DNA from: Micromonospora rifamycinica
GTDB taxonomy: Bacteria > Actinomycetota > Actinomycetes > Mycobacteriales > Micromonosporaceae
Reading direction: 5' to 3'
NCBI RefSeq assembly: GCF_900090265.1
Contig: NZ_LT607752.1
Span: 434,001-498,000 of the forward strand
DNA length: 64,000 bases
The position numbers were made by a program, and so were the translations under genes. This document shows positions 8,613-17,574 of the stretch, piece by piece (position 1 is the first letter of the stretch; each line of letters opens with the position of its first letter). The notes beneath the pieces are model-generated. The model was given only the letters and a program-made list of their open reading frames with translations, did no database searches and was not told where the DNA came from.

Positions 8613-11453
8613 TCAGGGACCGGTGTGGATCAGGGCGGCCCACAGTTCCGGGCGGTCCGGGTGTGTCCGGCGTACCCGGTCGACGGCCCGGTCCAGGGCG
8701 ACGGCCGCGGCGTCGGCGTCCAGCTGCTCCCCGGCCCGCAGGCCGGCGTAGACGTCGTCGGCGACCTGGGCCGCTACCCGGTCTGCGACCGCCCACTGGC
8801 TGCCGATGACGTGCCGGAAACCGGCCATCTGCAACGCCGCGGTGAGCTGGATGGCCTCGTCGGGCAGGTCACGGCCGCCCGCCGCGGTGCGGCACGCGGA
8901 CAGGTAGGCGAGATCGGCGCCGCCGGCCGACCGGCTGCGGGCGGCGAGACGCCCGGCCAGGTCCAGGACGCTGAGCCTGCCGTCGACCAGGCGGAGGGCG
9001 GCGGCACTGGGTCGCTGGAAGTCCTGGTCGCCGTGGCCGGCGAAGTGCGCCCAGCTGTGCCGTTCGAGGGCGGTCAGCACGCCCTCGACGGTGGCGCCGC
9101 GGCCGGACAGCACCCGTAGGCCGGGAACGTGGGAGCTGACCGCGCGCAGCTCGTCGCTGACCGCCGGCAGTGGTGCCTGGCCGGGCAGGGTGCCGAGCCC
9201 CACCGCGAAGGCCCGCGGCGGCCCGGACGGCACCGGGGTGGCGCGGGCACGCAGCAGTACGGACAGGCTCGGGGTGTAGGACGACACGCAGCGGGCGGCG
9301 ACCGAGATCCGGCGTTTCGCGGCGAGCGAGGCGTTCGCGCCGAACCGGCCGGCGGCGTGCAGTGGCAGCATCGTCAGCGGCCCGGTCGGGCACCACCACA
9401 CCCGGTGCCGCCGGTCCGGCGCGCTACCGAGGACGTCGTCGAGGGCCGCGCAGACGGCCTCCCCGACGGTGTCCCACAGCCATCGTTGCAGCGTCACCAG
9501 TGTCTGGCGCAGCGCGACCCGTTCGGCCGGCCCGCCGCCGCCTTCCACCGCCCGCTGCACGTCGAGGAAGGCCACGGCACGACGCTGTGCGGTGTCGTGG
9601 GACAGCCAGGGGAGTGGTACGGCCCGTACCGTGTCGGGGGTGACGATGATCGCGTCGCTGCGCCAGCGCGAGGCGTTGACCAGCACCACCGCGCCGCCGG
9701 TGGTCGCCGGTCGCAGCGCGGCGAACGACGGTGGGCGGAGGAAGCTCCCGAAGCCCGGCTGGCGGCGGGCCTCGGCCACGAGGTCCTCCCAGCGTTCGGC
9801 CAACCGGCGGCGGTGGCCGGCGTCCTCGGTGTCGGCGCGGTACGGTCCACCCAGCGCGCTGGTCAGCAGGTCGCGGCCCATCTCCCAGCCGGGTCGGGCC
9901 GGTAGCTCGACGATCGGGGAGGCCTCGGTGCCGTCCAGTTCGCGGCGTGTCCGGTCGAGTTCGGCGGCGAGCGCGGGCGCGACCGCGGCGAGCGCGGACA
10001 GGTCGCTGCGGGTCTGCAGGGCCTGTGACCACAGCACCTGACGGCCCTGCTCCAGCAGCTCCACCGCGCGTTCGGGCTGCCCGGCGGCGATGGCCCAGGC
10101 GGCCGCGTCGCCGGCCAGGCCGGTCACCGCGGTCAGCCGCTTCTCCTGCACGGTGCGGTCCAGGCCGCGCCACGCCAGCAGCGGCAGCAGACCCACGGCG
10201 GTGCCGTACGCCTCCAGGGCCAGCTCCGCGTCGCCTGCTTCGGCGGCCGTCTGTGCCCAGGTGCGGGCCGCGGTCATCCGGATCTCGATGGCCCCCGCCC
10301 GGGAGGCCGACGATGACCGCCACATGCCCACTGCGGTGTCGAGGTCGCGCGGGTCGTGGTCGATGAGGTAGCGGATCCGCAGAGCCGTGCCGAGCACGTT
10401 GAGGGCGCGGGCCCGGTCCGGGTGGCCGGGGGAGAAGCCGGCCAGGGCGGCCATGCCGGTGTCGACGGCGTCGCTGACGCCGGCCGGGTCGCTGCTCATC
10501 CGGGCCCGGATGAGCAGCGAGTGGGCCAGGTTGACCAGGTGGCCGGCCCGCTGGGTGCCGGCCGTCGGCGCGTCGACGGCCTCCCGGGCGCTGCGGATCG
10601 CCTCGTCCAGGTGCGCCGGGGAGTTGCTGCTGAGGCTGTGCATGACCAGCAGCGCGCCGTGGGTGGCGAGCAGTTGCGCGCGTACCGTGCCGATGTTCGG
10701 CAGGTCCGCGACGACCTGCCGGCTGACCCGGACCGCCTCGTGCAGGTCGGTGTCGTCGTCATCGTCGAGACCCACCCAGCGTTGCACCAGCGCGATCACC
10801 AGCACACCGTTGAGCGCGGCCCGGTCGACGTGCCGTGCGGGCATGGCGGCCAGACCGCTGCGGCAGTGCGCGACCGCCTCGTCGATGTCACCCGGGCTGC
10901 CGGTCCGGGCGAAGCGCATGACCAGGCAGAGGGCCAGCAGCTGACGGGCGGTGAGCAGGTGGTCCGGGTCGGTCGAGCGGTGCACCTCCCGGCTGAGACG
11001 GACGGCCGTGTCGATGTCCGCCAGCTGGCCGAACCTCTCGAAGCTGAGTCGGTACACGTTCACGCAGCGGATCAGCACGTCGATCCGGACGGGGTCGCCC
11101 TCGCCGACGGCGGCCACCGCGACGTCCGCGTGTCGCTTCGCCTGGGACAGGTCCGACACTGCGCGTCGCTGTTCGAAGCGGAAGCCGACGACCAGGGCGA
11201 GCTGGGCGTTGACGTACGGCCACCACGGGTCGTCGGGCGGGGTCAGCGCCGTCGACTTCTCGGCGGCGGCCACGGCGGCGTCGAGGAGCTGCGGGTCCGA
11301 GGTGCGGCCCCGCAACATCAGGACGGTGGAGAGCGCGGCGAGCACGTCCACCCGGGACGGATCAGCCGCGAGGATCTCCCGCGCCACGCCCTCGGCCCGT
11401 ACCAGCAGGGATTCGTCGCCGCTGTCGTTGTACGCCACGATGAGCGGATCCAC
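8613..11453 (-). CDS. TPR-repeat CHAT domain protease
   Basis: About 946 aa. The N-terminal two thirds are helical TPR-like repeats (recurring LA..L..R and HPDRARALNVLGTALR patterns). The C-terminus is a CHAT (caspase-like) domain with the catalytic pair HFAGHG (His) and YLSACRTAAGG (Cys), followed by GSQWAVAD, typical of the family. CHAT-TPR proteins act as caspase-like effectors or processing proteases in bacterial conflict and cell-death systems. Start: GTG at 11453, with GGAGG at 11467-11471 (a rather long spacing); the frame stays open to an ATG at 11561, but that would overlap the divergent gene. It faces the small Cys/His protein and signalling genes, with which it probably works. Convergent with the upstream SWIM operon (8470-8612 holds no gene). 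Confidence 0.88.
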   Translation of the reverse strand: MDPLIVAYNDSGDESLLVRAEGVAREILAADPSRVDVLAALSTVLMLRGRTSDPQLLDAAVAAAEKSTALTPPDDPWWPYVNAQLALVVGFRFEQRRAVSDLSQAKRHADVAVAAVGEGDPVRIDVLIRCVNVYRLSFERFGQLADIDTAVRLSREVHRSTDPDHLLTARQLLALCLVMRFARTGSPGDIDEAVAHCRSGLAAMPARHVDRAALNGVLVIALVQRWVGLDDDDDTDLHEAVRVSRQVVADLPNIGTVRAQLLATHGALLVMHSLSSNSPAHLDEAIRSAREAVDAPTAGTQRAGHLVNLAHSLLIRARMSSDPAGVSDAVDTGMAALAGFSPGHPDRARALNVLGTALRIRYLIDHDPRDLDTAVGMWRSSSASRAGAIEIRMTAARTWAQTAAEAGDAELALEAYGTAVGLLPLLAWRGLDRTVQEKRLTAVTGLAGDAAAWAIAAGQPERAVELLEQGRQVLWSQALQTRSDLSALAAVAPALAAELDRTRRELDGTEASPIVELPARPGWEMGRDLLTSALGGPYRADTEDAGHRRRLAERWEDLVAEARRQPGFGSFLRPPSFAALRPATTGGAVVLVNASRWRSDAIIVTPDTVRAVPLPWLSHDTAQRRAVAFLDVQRAVEGGGGPAERVALRQTLVTLQRWLWDTVGEAVCAALDDVLGSAPDRRHRVWWCPTGPLTMLPLHAAGRFGANASLAAKRRISVAARCVSSYTPSLSVLLRARATPVPSGPPRAFAVGLGTLPGQAPLPAVSDELRAVSSHVPGLRVLSGRGATVEGVLTALERHSWAHFAGHGDQDFQRPSAAALRLVDGRLSVLDLAGRLAARSRSAGGADLAYLSACRTAAGGRDLPDEAIQLTAALQMAGFRHVIGSQWAVADRVAAQVADDVYAGLRAGEQLDADAAAVALDRAVDRVRRTHPDRPELWAALIHTGP

Positions 11454-11536
11454 CGCATCGGCGGATCCTCCGGCGGATGGCACGGCTTCAGTAGATTCGA
11501 CGGCGGCTCGGGCGTCAACCGACGGGAGTGTCGTGT

Positions 11537-11911
11537 ATGGAGCAACGTCGTCTGCTGGCATCGCTGTGCGCCGCGGTGCCCACCCTGCGCGAACGTGCCG
11601 AGGCGGGGCTGTGGACCGATCTGCTCGACGAGCTCCTCGACGACCTGGCCGCCGGTAGGCCGGTGGCGGAGGTCTGCCGGCAGCTCGGCTGGCGCGGCGA
11701 GACCGAGACCGAACGCAGCATCGGCCCCGGGGCGTCGCTTCCCGACCACGTCGAGGGCGCCCAGCTGGAGGGCCTCGCGCCGGTGGTGCTCAACGGCGAC
11801 TACCGCTGCCCGGGTCACCGCTGCTCACGCCGCGCCCACCGCGACGACCGGGGTCGGGTGCCGCACTGTGCGCTGGTCGGTACGCCGATGACGTACCGGC
11901 CCGAGCCGTGA
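11537..11911 (+). CDS. Small Cys/His-rich protein next to CHAT protease
   Basis: A 124 aa protein. The first half is helical and acidic (LWTDLLDELLDDLAAG, then VCRQLGW). The C-terminal half holds a possible metal site: CPGHRCSRRAHRD and, 11 residues later, HC, giving clustered Cys and His ligands. The ATG at 11537 has a good GGGAG ribosome site 8 bp upstream. It is divergent from the CHAT protease and overlaps the following membrane-protein GTG by 4 bp. Small proteins of this kind are known to accompany caspase/TPR conflict systems in actinobacteria (the CATRA class); membership here is a suggestion based on context. No function is assigned. Confidence 0.75.
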   Translation: MEQRRLLASLCAAVPTLRERAEAGLWTDLLDELLDDLAAGRPVAEVCRQLGWRGETETERSIGPGASLPDHVEGAQLEGLAPVVLNGDYRCPGHRCSRRAHRDDRGRVPHCALVGTPMTYRPEP

Positions 11912-12882
11912 TCGAAGTACTGCTCGGCGAGATCGGACGACGCCTCAACGACCGCTGGCTGACCCGGGCGCTCGGCCCGGCCCTGCTGTGGTGCGTGGTG
12001 GCCGCGTTCGCCGTGCTGCCGGGACGCGGGTCCGTCGCCGACGTACCCGGTGCTGCACTCGCGTTGGCCGACGCCCTCGATCACCTGCGGGGCCGGGTCA
12101 GCCTGGCCGTGGTCGTCGGGTCGCTCGTCGTCGCGGCCGCCGCGGTGGCCGCCGTCTGCGCCCAGGCGGCCGGCAGGGTGGTCCGCCACGTCTGGCTGGG
12201 CTCCTGGGCCGGCCCGGCGGGCCGGATCGCGACCGCGCTGACCGTTCGCCGTCGGGCCGCCGCCGAGCGTCGACTCACCGGCCGACGCCGGGTGGTGCCG
12301 GCGGTGTACCTGCCCGCCCGGCCGACGTGGATCGGCGACCGGATCCGGCTCACCGACGACCGGGTGGCCGCCCAGTACGGCCTTCGCCTCGCCCTGATCT
12401 GGCCGCGACTGTGGCAGCTGCTCGACGCGGACGGGCGGACCGACGTCATGCAGGCGCGTGACCGGTTCGACCGGGCCGTCACCTCGGCCGGCTGGGCGGT
12501 GCTCTCCCTCGCGCTGACGCCGTGGTGGTGGCCGGCGGTGCCGCTCGGCGTGATCCTCGGCGCCGTCTCCTGGCGGCGGGCCCGATCCGCGGCGGGCCTG
12601 TTCGCCGACGTCGTGGAGGCGACCGTCGACCTACGGCACCGCAGCCTGGTCGTCGCGTTGGGTTTCCCGGTCGAGGACGGTCGTCCGGTGCCGGCGTCGA
12701 CCGCCGCCGCCGTCAACGACCTGCTGCACAAGGGGGCCAGCGGTCACGGGCAGGACGCCCTGACCGGTGCGGACAGCGAGCCGACGTGGTACCCGTCGTC
12801 GTCCTTGACCAACGACAGCCGGGACCGCCAGCAACCGGACGACGGGCCGTCACCGACCGGCTCGAACACCACGTTGACCTGA
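11908..12882 (+). CDS. Membrane protein of the CHAT/kinase module, function unknown
   Basis: A 324 aa protein starting at the GTG that overlaps the stop of the small Cys/His gene. Hydrophobic spans are visible at about residues 21-39, 62-83 and 192-225 (the last rich in Trp: LTPWWWPAVPLG). Between them is an Arg-rich cytoplasmic region containing LTDDRVAAQYG and LIWPRLWQLLD. The last 45 codons (GQDALTG onward) are antisense to the 3' end of the kinase gene and look low-complexity, so the functional protein probably ends near residue 275. I do not recognise the family. Coupling to the small protein and position opposite the CHAT gene suggest a membrane anchor or effector. Confidence 0.75.
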   Translation: MIEVLLGEIGRRLNDRWLTRALGPALLWCVVAAFAVLPGRGSVADVPGAALALADALDHLRGRVSLAVVVGSLVVAAAAVAAVCAQAAGRVVRHVWLGSWAGPAGRIATALTVRRRAAAERRLTGRRRVVPAVYLPARPTWIGDRIRLTDDRVAAQYGLRLALIWPRLWQLLDADGRTDVMQARDRFDRAVTSAGWAVLSLALTPWWWPAVPLGVILGAVSWRRARSAAGLFADVVEATVDLRHRSLVVALGFPVEDGRPVPASTAAAVNDLLHKGASGHGQDALTGADSEPTWYPSSSLTNDSRDRQQPDDGPSPTGSNTTLT

Positions 12883-14354
12883 GGGCTGCCGCTGGCCGCG
12901 GTGCGGATTCCGATGATCGTCGCGGCGTGGAACGGGCCTTTCCCCGCCAACGTGGCGACGCGGGCGGTCTGGGTCCTGCTGCGGTCGTCCAGGGACACCG
13001 CCTTGTTCCAGAGCGCGCAGAGGAAGCTGTCGACGGCGGAGACGGCGGCCTTCGTCCGGGCGGACGCCGCGTTCAGGCCCCGTCCCACCGTGACGTCGTT
13101 GAGCAGGCAGGCCCTGATCAGGGGAAGGCGGCTCGCGAGGTCGGGATAGGTGGGGTATCCCGGTGTCCTTCCGAGCGCGTCGGTGGGCAGGACCAGACCC
13201 GGAATCCTCGTCGGCAACCCGGGGTAGTCGAGCGGACGGTCGCTGTTCCACGGGTATCCCGTCGGCAGGTTCTGCCCCGTCCGGGGGTACGTGCCCGACG
13301 GGTCGCCGTTGGCGTTGATCAGGCCGACCAGCGGCACGATCGCCGCCACCGCCGCGGCGACGAGCAGCCCCCAGCCCCGACCGGCCGGTCGGGGCCGGGC
13401 CACCGCCCCGGGCCGGGGGACGATCCGGCGTACGGGGCTCGGACGGGACGGCTCCTGGCGGGGCGGCTCCCGGCCCGCCGGGGGAGTGCCGGGCGGCGTC
13501 GGGGGCGTGCGTCGGATGCTGCGGTCCAGGACGTCCAACCACTGTTGCGGAGCCGGCCTGCGGTCCGGGGCGGGATCGAGGCTCCGGCCGGCGAGGAGGA
13601 CCAGCTGCCGGTCGAGCCGCCGCCGGGCCGCGTCCGGATCGCGGGTCTGCTGGTCACCGGCGAACAGGCGGACCGCGAGCAGCCCGAACTTGAACGCGTC
13701 GGTGGCCGGGGTGGCCAGCTCCTCGGCGTCGGCATCCGGCACGTGCCACTCGGGGGTCTCCGCCTGCGCCAGCACCGAGTCGCCGTCCAGCCGCATCGCG
13801 TCGCAGTCGATGAAGTAGCACCGTGGCCGGGCGTCGAGGCTGAACAGCAGGTTGTTCGGTGACAGGTCACCGACGCAGACGCCGAGCCGGTGCAGCAGGG
13901 TCAGCGCCTCACTGGTGTCCCGCAGTAGTTCCAGGCGCATCCGGTTGTCGATGTGCAGCCCACGGTCCCGCAGGTAGTCGTCGTTGTTGAGCAGGTACTG
14001 CACCTGCGCCAGGACGGTGTCCGGCCCCCGGGGCAGCTGGATGCGGACGTGGAACCGCTCGGGCACCCGGGGCATCAGGAACCCCCGGACCACACCCTCC
14101 TTGCGGACGACCGCGGTGGGCCAGGCGGCGAGACCGAGCAGCGCGTCGGCGTCCGGTCCGGCCCCGGCGGCGAGCCGGACGAAACGGTTCAACGTGGTGA
14201 CGTCGACGTCGTCGACGAGCCGGGTCGCGTACTCCTTGTAGACCCACCGCGGGTCCTCCGCGAGGGCGTAGACCGTGCCCTGACCGCCGGCCCCGATCCG
14301 GGTCCGCGGACCGAGGGCGGACAGGCTCACCTCGGGCGGCAGCGGGTTGGTCAC
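12744..14354 (-). CDS. Membrane-anchored protein kinase of TerY-P type triad
   Basis: A 536 aa kinase-like protein. N-lobe: Gly loop IGAGGQGTVYAL and Lys in WVYKEY. The catalytic loop reads GDLSPNNLLF in place of HRDLKPxN, keeping the Asp and Asn; the metal-binding Asp is in FIDCDAM. The catalytic domain (about 1-300) is followed by a Pro/Arg linker, one transmembrane span (WGLLVAAAVAAIVPLVGL) and an extracytoplasmic C-terminal domain with Cys residues. It starts with GTG at 14354 inside the stop of the phosphatase gene (GTGA overlap); no sequence upstream of that GTG is needed. Atypical kinases with this GDLSPNN loop occur beside PP2C and vWA proteins in TerY-P triads. Its 3' end overlaps the convergent membrane gene by 139 bp. 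Confidence 0.88.
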   Translation of the reverse strand: MTNPLPPEVSLSALGPRTRIGAGGQGTVYALAEDPRWVYKEYATRLVDDVDVTTLNRFVRLAAGAGPDADALLGLAAWPTAVVRKEGVVRGFLMPRVPERFHVRIQLPRGPDTVLAQVQYLLNNDDYLRDRGLHIDNRMRLELLRDTSEALTLLHRLGVCVGDLSPNNLLFSLDARPRCYFIDCDAMRLDGDSVLAQAETPEWHVPDADAEELATPATDAFKFGLLAVRLFAGDQQTRDPDAARRRLDRQLVLLAGRSLDPAPDRRPAPQQWLDVLDRSIRRTPPTPPGTPPAGREPPRQEPSRPSPVRRIVPRPGAVARPRPAGRGWGLLVAAAVAAIVPLVGLINANGDPSGTYPRTGQNLPTGYPWNSDRPLDYPGLPTRIPGLVLPTDALGRTPGYPTYPDLASRLPLIRACLLNDVTVGRGLNAASARTKAAVSAVDSFLCALWNKAVSLDDRSRTQTARVATLAGKGPFHAATIIGIRTAASGSPQVNVVFEPVGDGPSSGCWRSRLSLVKDDDGYHVGSLSAPVRASCP

Positions 14355-15208
14355 GACGGCCCCGGCGGCTCCGGCCAGACGGCCAGCACGGTCCGGTCGT
14401 CGTCCCACGACCCGCCGGTGAAGTCGAGCATCCAGGCGAGCCGGGTCATCGTCGGAGGCGTGGCCAGCCCGTCGCCGAACAGCTGCCCGAGATCACCGGT
14501 GCCGTGACCGAGCGGCTCGGCGAAACCATCGGTGGCGAGCACCAACACGTCGCCCTCGGCGATGACCACCTCCACCGGGTCGACCTCGGTGGGCACCCGG
14601 GGCAGGGCGGCGACACCATCCGGGAGCAGCTCGTCGCGGGGGTCGGACAGGGTGGTGAACAGCGGCTCCCACCCGCCGTCGCGCAACCGCCAGGCGGCCG
14701 AGTCGCCGACCCGGACCAGCTGGGCGACGGCCCGCCCAGGGCCGTCCGGGCGGACCAGGGCCACGACCACGGTACTGGCCAGCAGCGTCTCGGCCCGCTG
14801 CGGATCGGTCTCACCCCACTGCCGCCCGGCGTACTCCACCAGCGCCCAGCCCGCACAGCGCAGCAGGTCGTGCCAGTCGACGGTGGCGTCGGCGCGCAGC
14901 AGATAGTCGACGACCGTCCGGCACACCATGGTGGCGCCCAGGTGGGACAGCGGGGCGTTGGAAACCCCGTCGGCCACCACCGCGATCACCGAACCGGCCA
15001 CCGTGGCCACCGCGAAGTCATCCTGCCGGGGTACGCCGGACGCCCGGTGACCCGGCCCGCGCACCGAGGCCGCCCGCACCGCGAAACCGTCCGCCGCCCA
15101 GCCGTCGATCACGGTGTCCGGCCGGTACGGCTGCGTCTGCGGGGCGCGGGCCGGCACCTCCGGCGGACCCGTCACCCCGATCAGCGGGGGTGCCCAGTCG
15201 AAGCTCAC
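14351..15208 (-). CDS. PP2C-family protein phosphatase of TerY-P type triad
   Basis: A 285 aa serine/threonine phosphatase of the metal-dependent PPM/PP2C fold. Metal-binding aspartates appear in QDDFAV and VVADGVSNAP, then VGDSAAW, VLATDGFAEPL and the final WDDDRTV. The GTG start at 15208 overlaps the stop of the vWA gene (GTGA), and its own stop overlaps the kinase GTG, so vWA, phosphatase and kinase are translated as one coupled unit. A longer open frame upstream is antisense/shadow sequence of the vWA gene. Presumably it reverses phosphorylation by the kinase next door. Confidence 0.9.
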   Translation of the reverse strand: MSFDWAPPLIGVTGPPEVPARAPQTQPYRPDTVIDGWAADGFAVRAASVRGPGHRASGVPRQDDFAVATVAGSVIAVVADGVSNAPLSHLGATMVCRTVVDYLLRADATVDWHDLLRCAGWALVEYAGRQWGETDPQRAETLLASTVVVALVRPDGPGRAVAQLVRVGDSAAWRLRDGGWEPLFTTLSDPRDELLPDGVAALPRVPTEVDPVEVVIAEGDVLVLATDGFAEPLGHGTGDLGQLFGDGLATPPTMTRLAWMLDFTGGSWDDDRTVLAVWPEPPGPS

Positions 15209-15882
15209 ACCACGTCCACGGCCATCCGGAAGCTGTCCGGCCGCTCCACCACCAGCTCGGCCGCGTCCCCGCCGACGGCCTGCCCCGACCTGATGACGCT
15301 GCGGGTCAGGGCGGTGCAGAACTCGGCGATCGCGAACCCCACCTCCACCCCCGGCGTGGCCACGAACGCGAACTCCGGCCGGGTCGCCACCTGCAGGATC
15401 GTCTCGGCCCGCGCCTCGCCGATGCCACACGCGATGATGTTCGGCGCGGTGGGGGTGCGCTCCCGGTCGGTCAGCTCGGCATAGACCGGCTCCCACTCAC
15501 CCGGGTCGGTCGGCTGCCCGTCGCTGAGGAAGAACACCGCCGGCCGGTGCACCGCGAAGCCCTCCCGCTTGAGCGCCCGCACGTCGGCCGGGATCCGGTC
15601 GATCAGCAGCCCGAACGCGGCACCGTAGGCGGTCCCGGACCGCACCGACAACTGCGGCAGGGCCGTCTCGTTGCGCAGGTCGGACAGCGCGGAATGGACG
15701 ATCACGTCCTCGGAGAAGCCGATGATCGAAAAGCGGACCTTGGCTGCCGCGAGAGGCTCGCGCAGCAGCGCGTCGTGGAGCGACTGGAGCCCCGCGTTCA
15801 ACTCGTCCACCACCGGAGTCATGGAGACGGACTCGTCCGCCACCAGATAGACCGGCAGCACCCGCCCAGCAGTCTCCGCCAT
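15205..15882 (-). CDS. TerY-like von Willebrand factor A domain protein
   Basis: A 225 aa protein that is essentially one vWA domain. The MIDAS metal site is visible as DESVSM (DxSxS) near residue 15, with further elements at SGTAYG and FLSDGQPTD. Length and sequence style match TerY-type proteins, which pair with PP2C and kinase genes in tellurite/stress or phage-related modules. The ATG at 15882 is preferred (GGGGG ribosome site just upstream); in-frame GTG and TTG codons 6 and 12 bp earlier are alternatives. First gene of the coupled triad. Confidence 0.9.
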   Translation of the reverse strand: MAETAGRVLPVYLVADESVSMTPVVDELNAGLQSLHDALLREPLAAAKVRFSIIGFSEDVIVHSALSDLRNETALPQLSVRSGTAYGAAFGLLIDRIPADVRALKREGFAVHRPAVFFLSDGQPTDPGEWEPVYAELTDRERTPTAPNIIACGIGEARAETILQVATRPEFAFVATPGVEVGFAIAEFCTALTRSVIRSGQAVGGDAAELVVERPDSFRMAVDVV

Positions 15883-16087
15883 GCACACCCCCAACCGTCG
15901 CCAGTGGACGGCCCCAACGTAACACTGCGTGTCTATGTCAGGACCGCGCTCCGCGGTGTCCCCGCTCGCGGCGTCGCCGACCGGCCGGGACGGGAGCGGC
16001 GGCGACCCGGGGCAACCCCTACGCCGTGCCGGTCCCGAAAAGCGGGTGTGACCCTTGCCTCATCATCGATCCGTCTCTATCGTTTTC

Positions 16088-16101
16088 GGAAAGCGCTTTC
16101 C
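16088..16101. promoter_or_regulatory. Palindromic LacI-type operator of the pectate lyase gene
   Basis: A perfect 14-bp palindrome GGAAAGCGCTTTCC, 36 bp before the pectate lyase ATG. This AGCGCT-centred symmetry is the hallmark of LacI-family operators that control carbohydrate enzymes in Gram-positive bacteria, including the actinobacterial CebR class. The rest of the gap 15883-16137 contains no gene; the vWA gene promoter must also lie there. Confidence 0.65.
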
Positions 16102-16137
16102 CGTCCCAGGGCGCTCTCGTCCGAAAGGTGAAACCAG

Positions 16138-17349
16138 ATGAAACGCAGAGTCGCCTCGCGGTGGCTGGCCGGTGGTGCCACCGTGGTCGCAGGTGCCGTC
16201 GTCGCGCTGGCGCTGCAGATCCCCAGCGCCTCGGCCGCCACCAACCTGAGCCTCGGCGCCGGTGCCGACGGCTCCAGCAAGGCCAGCGGCACCAGCTACG
16301 GCAACGTCATCGACGGCAACACCGGCACCTACTGGTCGCCGGCCGGCTCCACCGGCACCGTCTCGGTCAAGTGGGGCAGCGCCACCACGGTGTCCTCGGC
16401 CGTCATCGTGCAGGCCTCGGGCGGCGGCGCGATCAGCGGCTGGCAGCTCAAGAACAACGACACGAGCGCTGTCCTGGCCAGCGGCAGCAGCGCCCCGGGC
16501 ACCATCACCTTCTCCGCGACGTCGCTGAAGAAGATCTCCTTCGTCATCACCAGCGCGTCCGGCACCCCACGGATCGCCGAGTTCGAGACGTACTCCAGCG
16601 GCGGGTCGAACCCGACCACCGGGCCGACCTCCGGCCCCACCAGCAGTCCGACGTCCGGCCCGACCGGCAACCCGGGCACGCCGACCGGCGCGTGGCCGTC
16701 GTCGGCCGGCTCGGTCGGCATCTCCGGCACGGTCAACGTCTCCGGCACCTTCGACGGCGGGATGAAGACCTACTGCTGCATCGGTGACGGCGGGCAGGGT
16801 GAGTCGCAGGACCCGATGTTCAAGATCGCCAACGGTGGCACGCTGCAGAACGTGATCCTCGGTTCGCCGGCCGGCGACGGCGTGCACTGCGAGGGCACCT
16901 GCACCCTGCGCAACGTGTGGTGGAACGACATCGGTGAGGACGCCGCCACCTTCAAGCAGACCAACGGCGGCACGTCGTACGTCATCGGTGGCGGCGCACG
17001 CAGCGGCAGCGACAAGACCTTCCAGCACAACGGCAACGGCACGGTCAACATCTCCGGCTTCTACCTGAAGGGGTCCGGCAAGCTGTACCGCGGCTGCGGC
17101 AACTGCACCACCTCGTACACCCGCCACGTGCGTATCGACAACGTCCTGGTCGACGACATCGACATGCTCGCCGGCATCAACAGCAACTGGAACGACACCG
17201 CGACGATCACCCGTGTGGTCGTGATCGGCTCGGCCACCATCTGCGGCAAGTACAAGGGCGTGCCCAAGGGCAGCGAACCCAGCTACCTCGGTGAGGGCTG
17301 GAACGACGCCAACTGCAAGGTCAACAGGAGTGACGTCATCTTCCGGTAG
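16138..17349 (+). CDS. Secreted pectate lyase, family PL3, with N-terminal carbohydrate-binding-like domain
   Basis: A 403 aa secreted enzyme cleaving polygalacturonate by beta-elimination. A signal peptide (MKRRVASRWLAGG, cut after ASA near residue 33) is followed by a beta-rich domain of about 115 aa resembling F5/8-type binding modules (NVIDGNTGTYWSPAG). Then come a Pro/Thr/Ser/Gly linker and the PL3 catalytic domain from about residue 190. Typical PL3 features include CIGDGGQGESQDP, DGVHCEGTCTLRNVWW, ArgCGNC repeats and a KYKGV stretch. The ATG has a GAAAGGTG ribosome site. It is probably repressed by a LacI-type regulator and induced by pectin fragments; a strong hairpin terminates it. 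Confidence 0.92.
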   Translation: MKRRVASRWLAGGATVVAGAVVALALQIPSASAATNLSLGAGADGSSKASGTSYGNVIDGNTGTYWSPAGSTGTVSVKWGSATTVSSAVIVQASGGGAISGWQLKNNDTSAVLASGSSAPGTITFSATSLKKISFVITSASGTPRIAEFETYSSGGSNPTTGPTSGPTSSPTSGPTGNPGTPTGAWPSSAGSVGISGTVNVSGTFDGGMKTYCCIGDGGQGESQDPMFKIANGGTLQNVILGSPAGDGVHCEGTCTLRNVWWNDIGEDAATFKQTNGGTSYVIGGGARSGSDKTFQHNGNGTVNISGFYLKGSGKLYRGCGNCTTSYTRHVRIDNVLVDDIDMLAGINSNWNDTATITRVVVIGSATICGKYKGVPKGSEPSYLGEGWNDANCKVNRSDVIFR

Positions 17350-17370
17350 TCACCCCGGAAGAGTTTCTTC

Positions 17371-17408
17371 CCGGAGGGGCACCCGCCGCAAGGTGGGTGC
17401 CCCTCCGG
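17371..17408 (+). terminator. Rho-independent-like hairpin after pectate lyase
   Basis: A 17-bp stem (17371-17387 with 17392-17408, one G-T pair) closed by a GCAA tetraloop, 22 bp after the stop codon. No U-tract follows, as is common in high-GC actinobacteria. Confidence 0.8.
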
Positions 17409-17574
17409 GCTGTAGTAGCCGGGCGGACGGGGCCTGGGATGCGACCCGCCCGCCACAGGTGTTTTGAGGCTGGCGCTGGCGGTGCACGCGGCCTATCCGG
17501 TCGACGAAATGAGGCCCCAGCGAGGTGGTAATTTCCCACCCTCGTTGTTGCAGGTGTCGAGAAGGGACGTTCGG

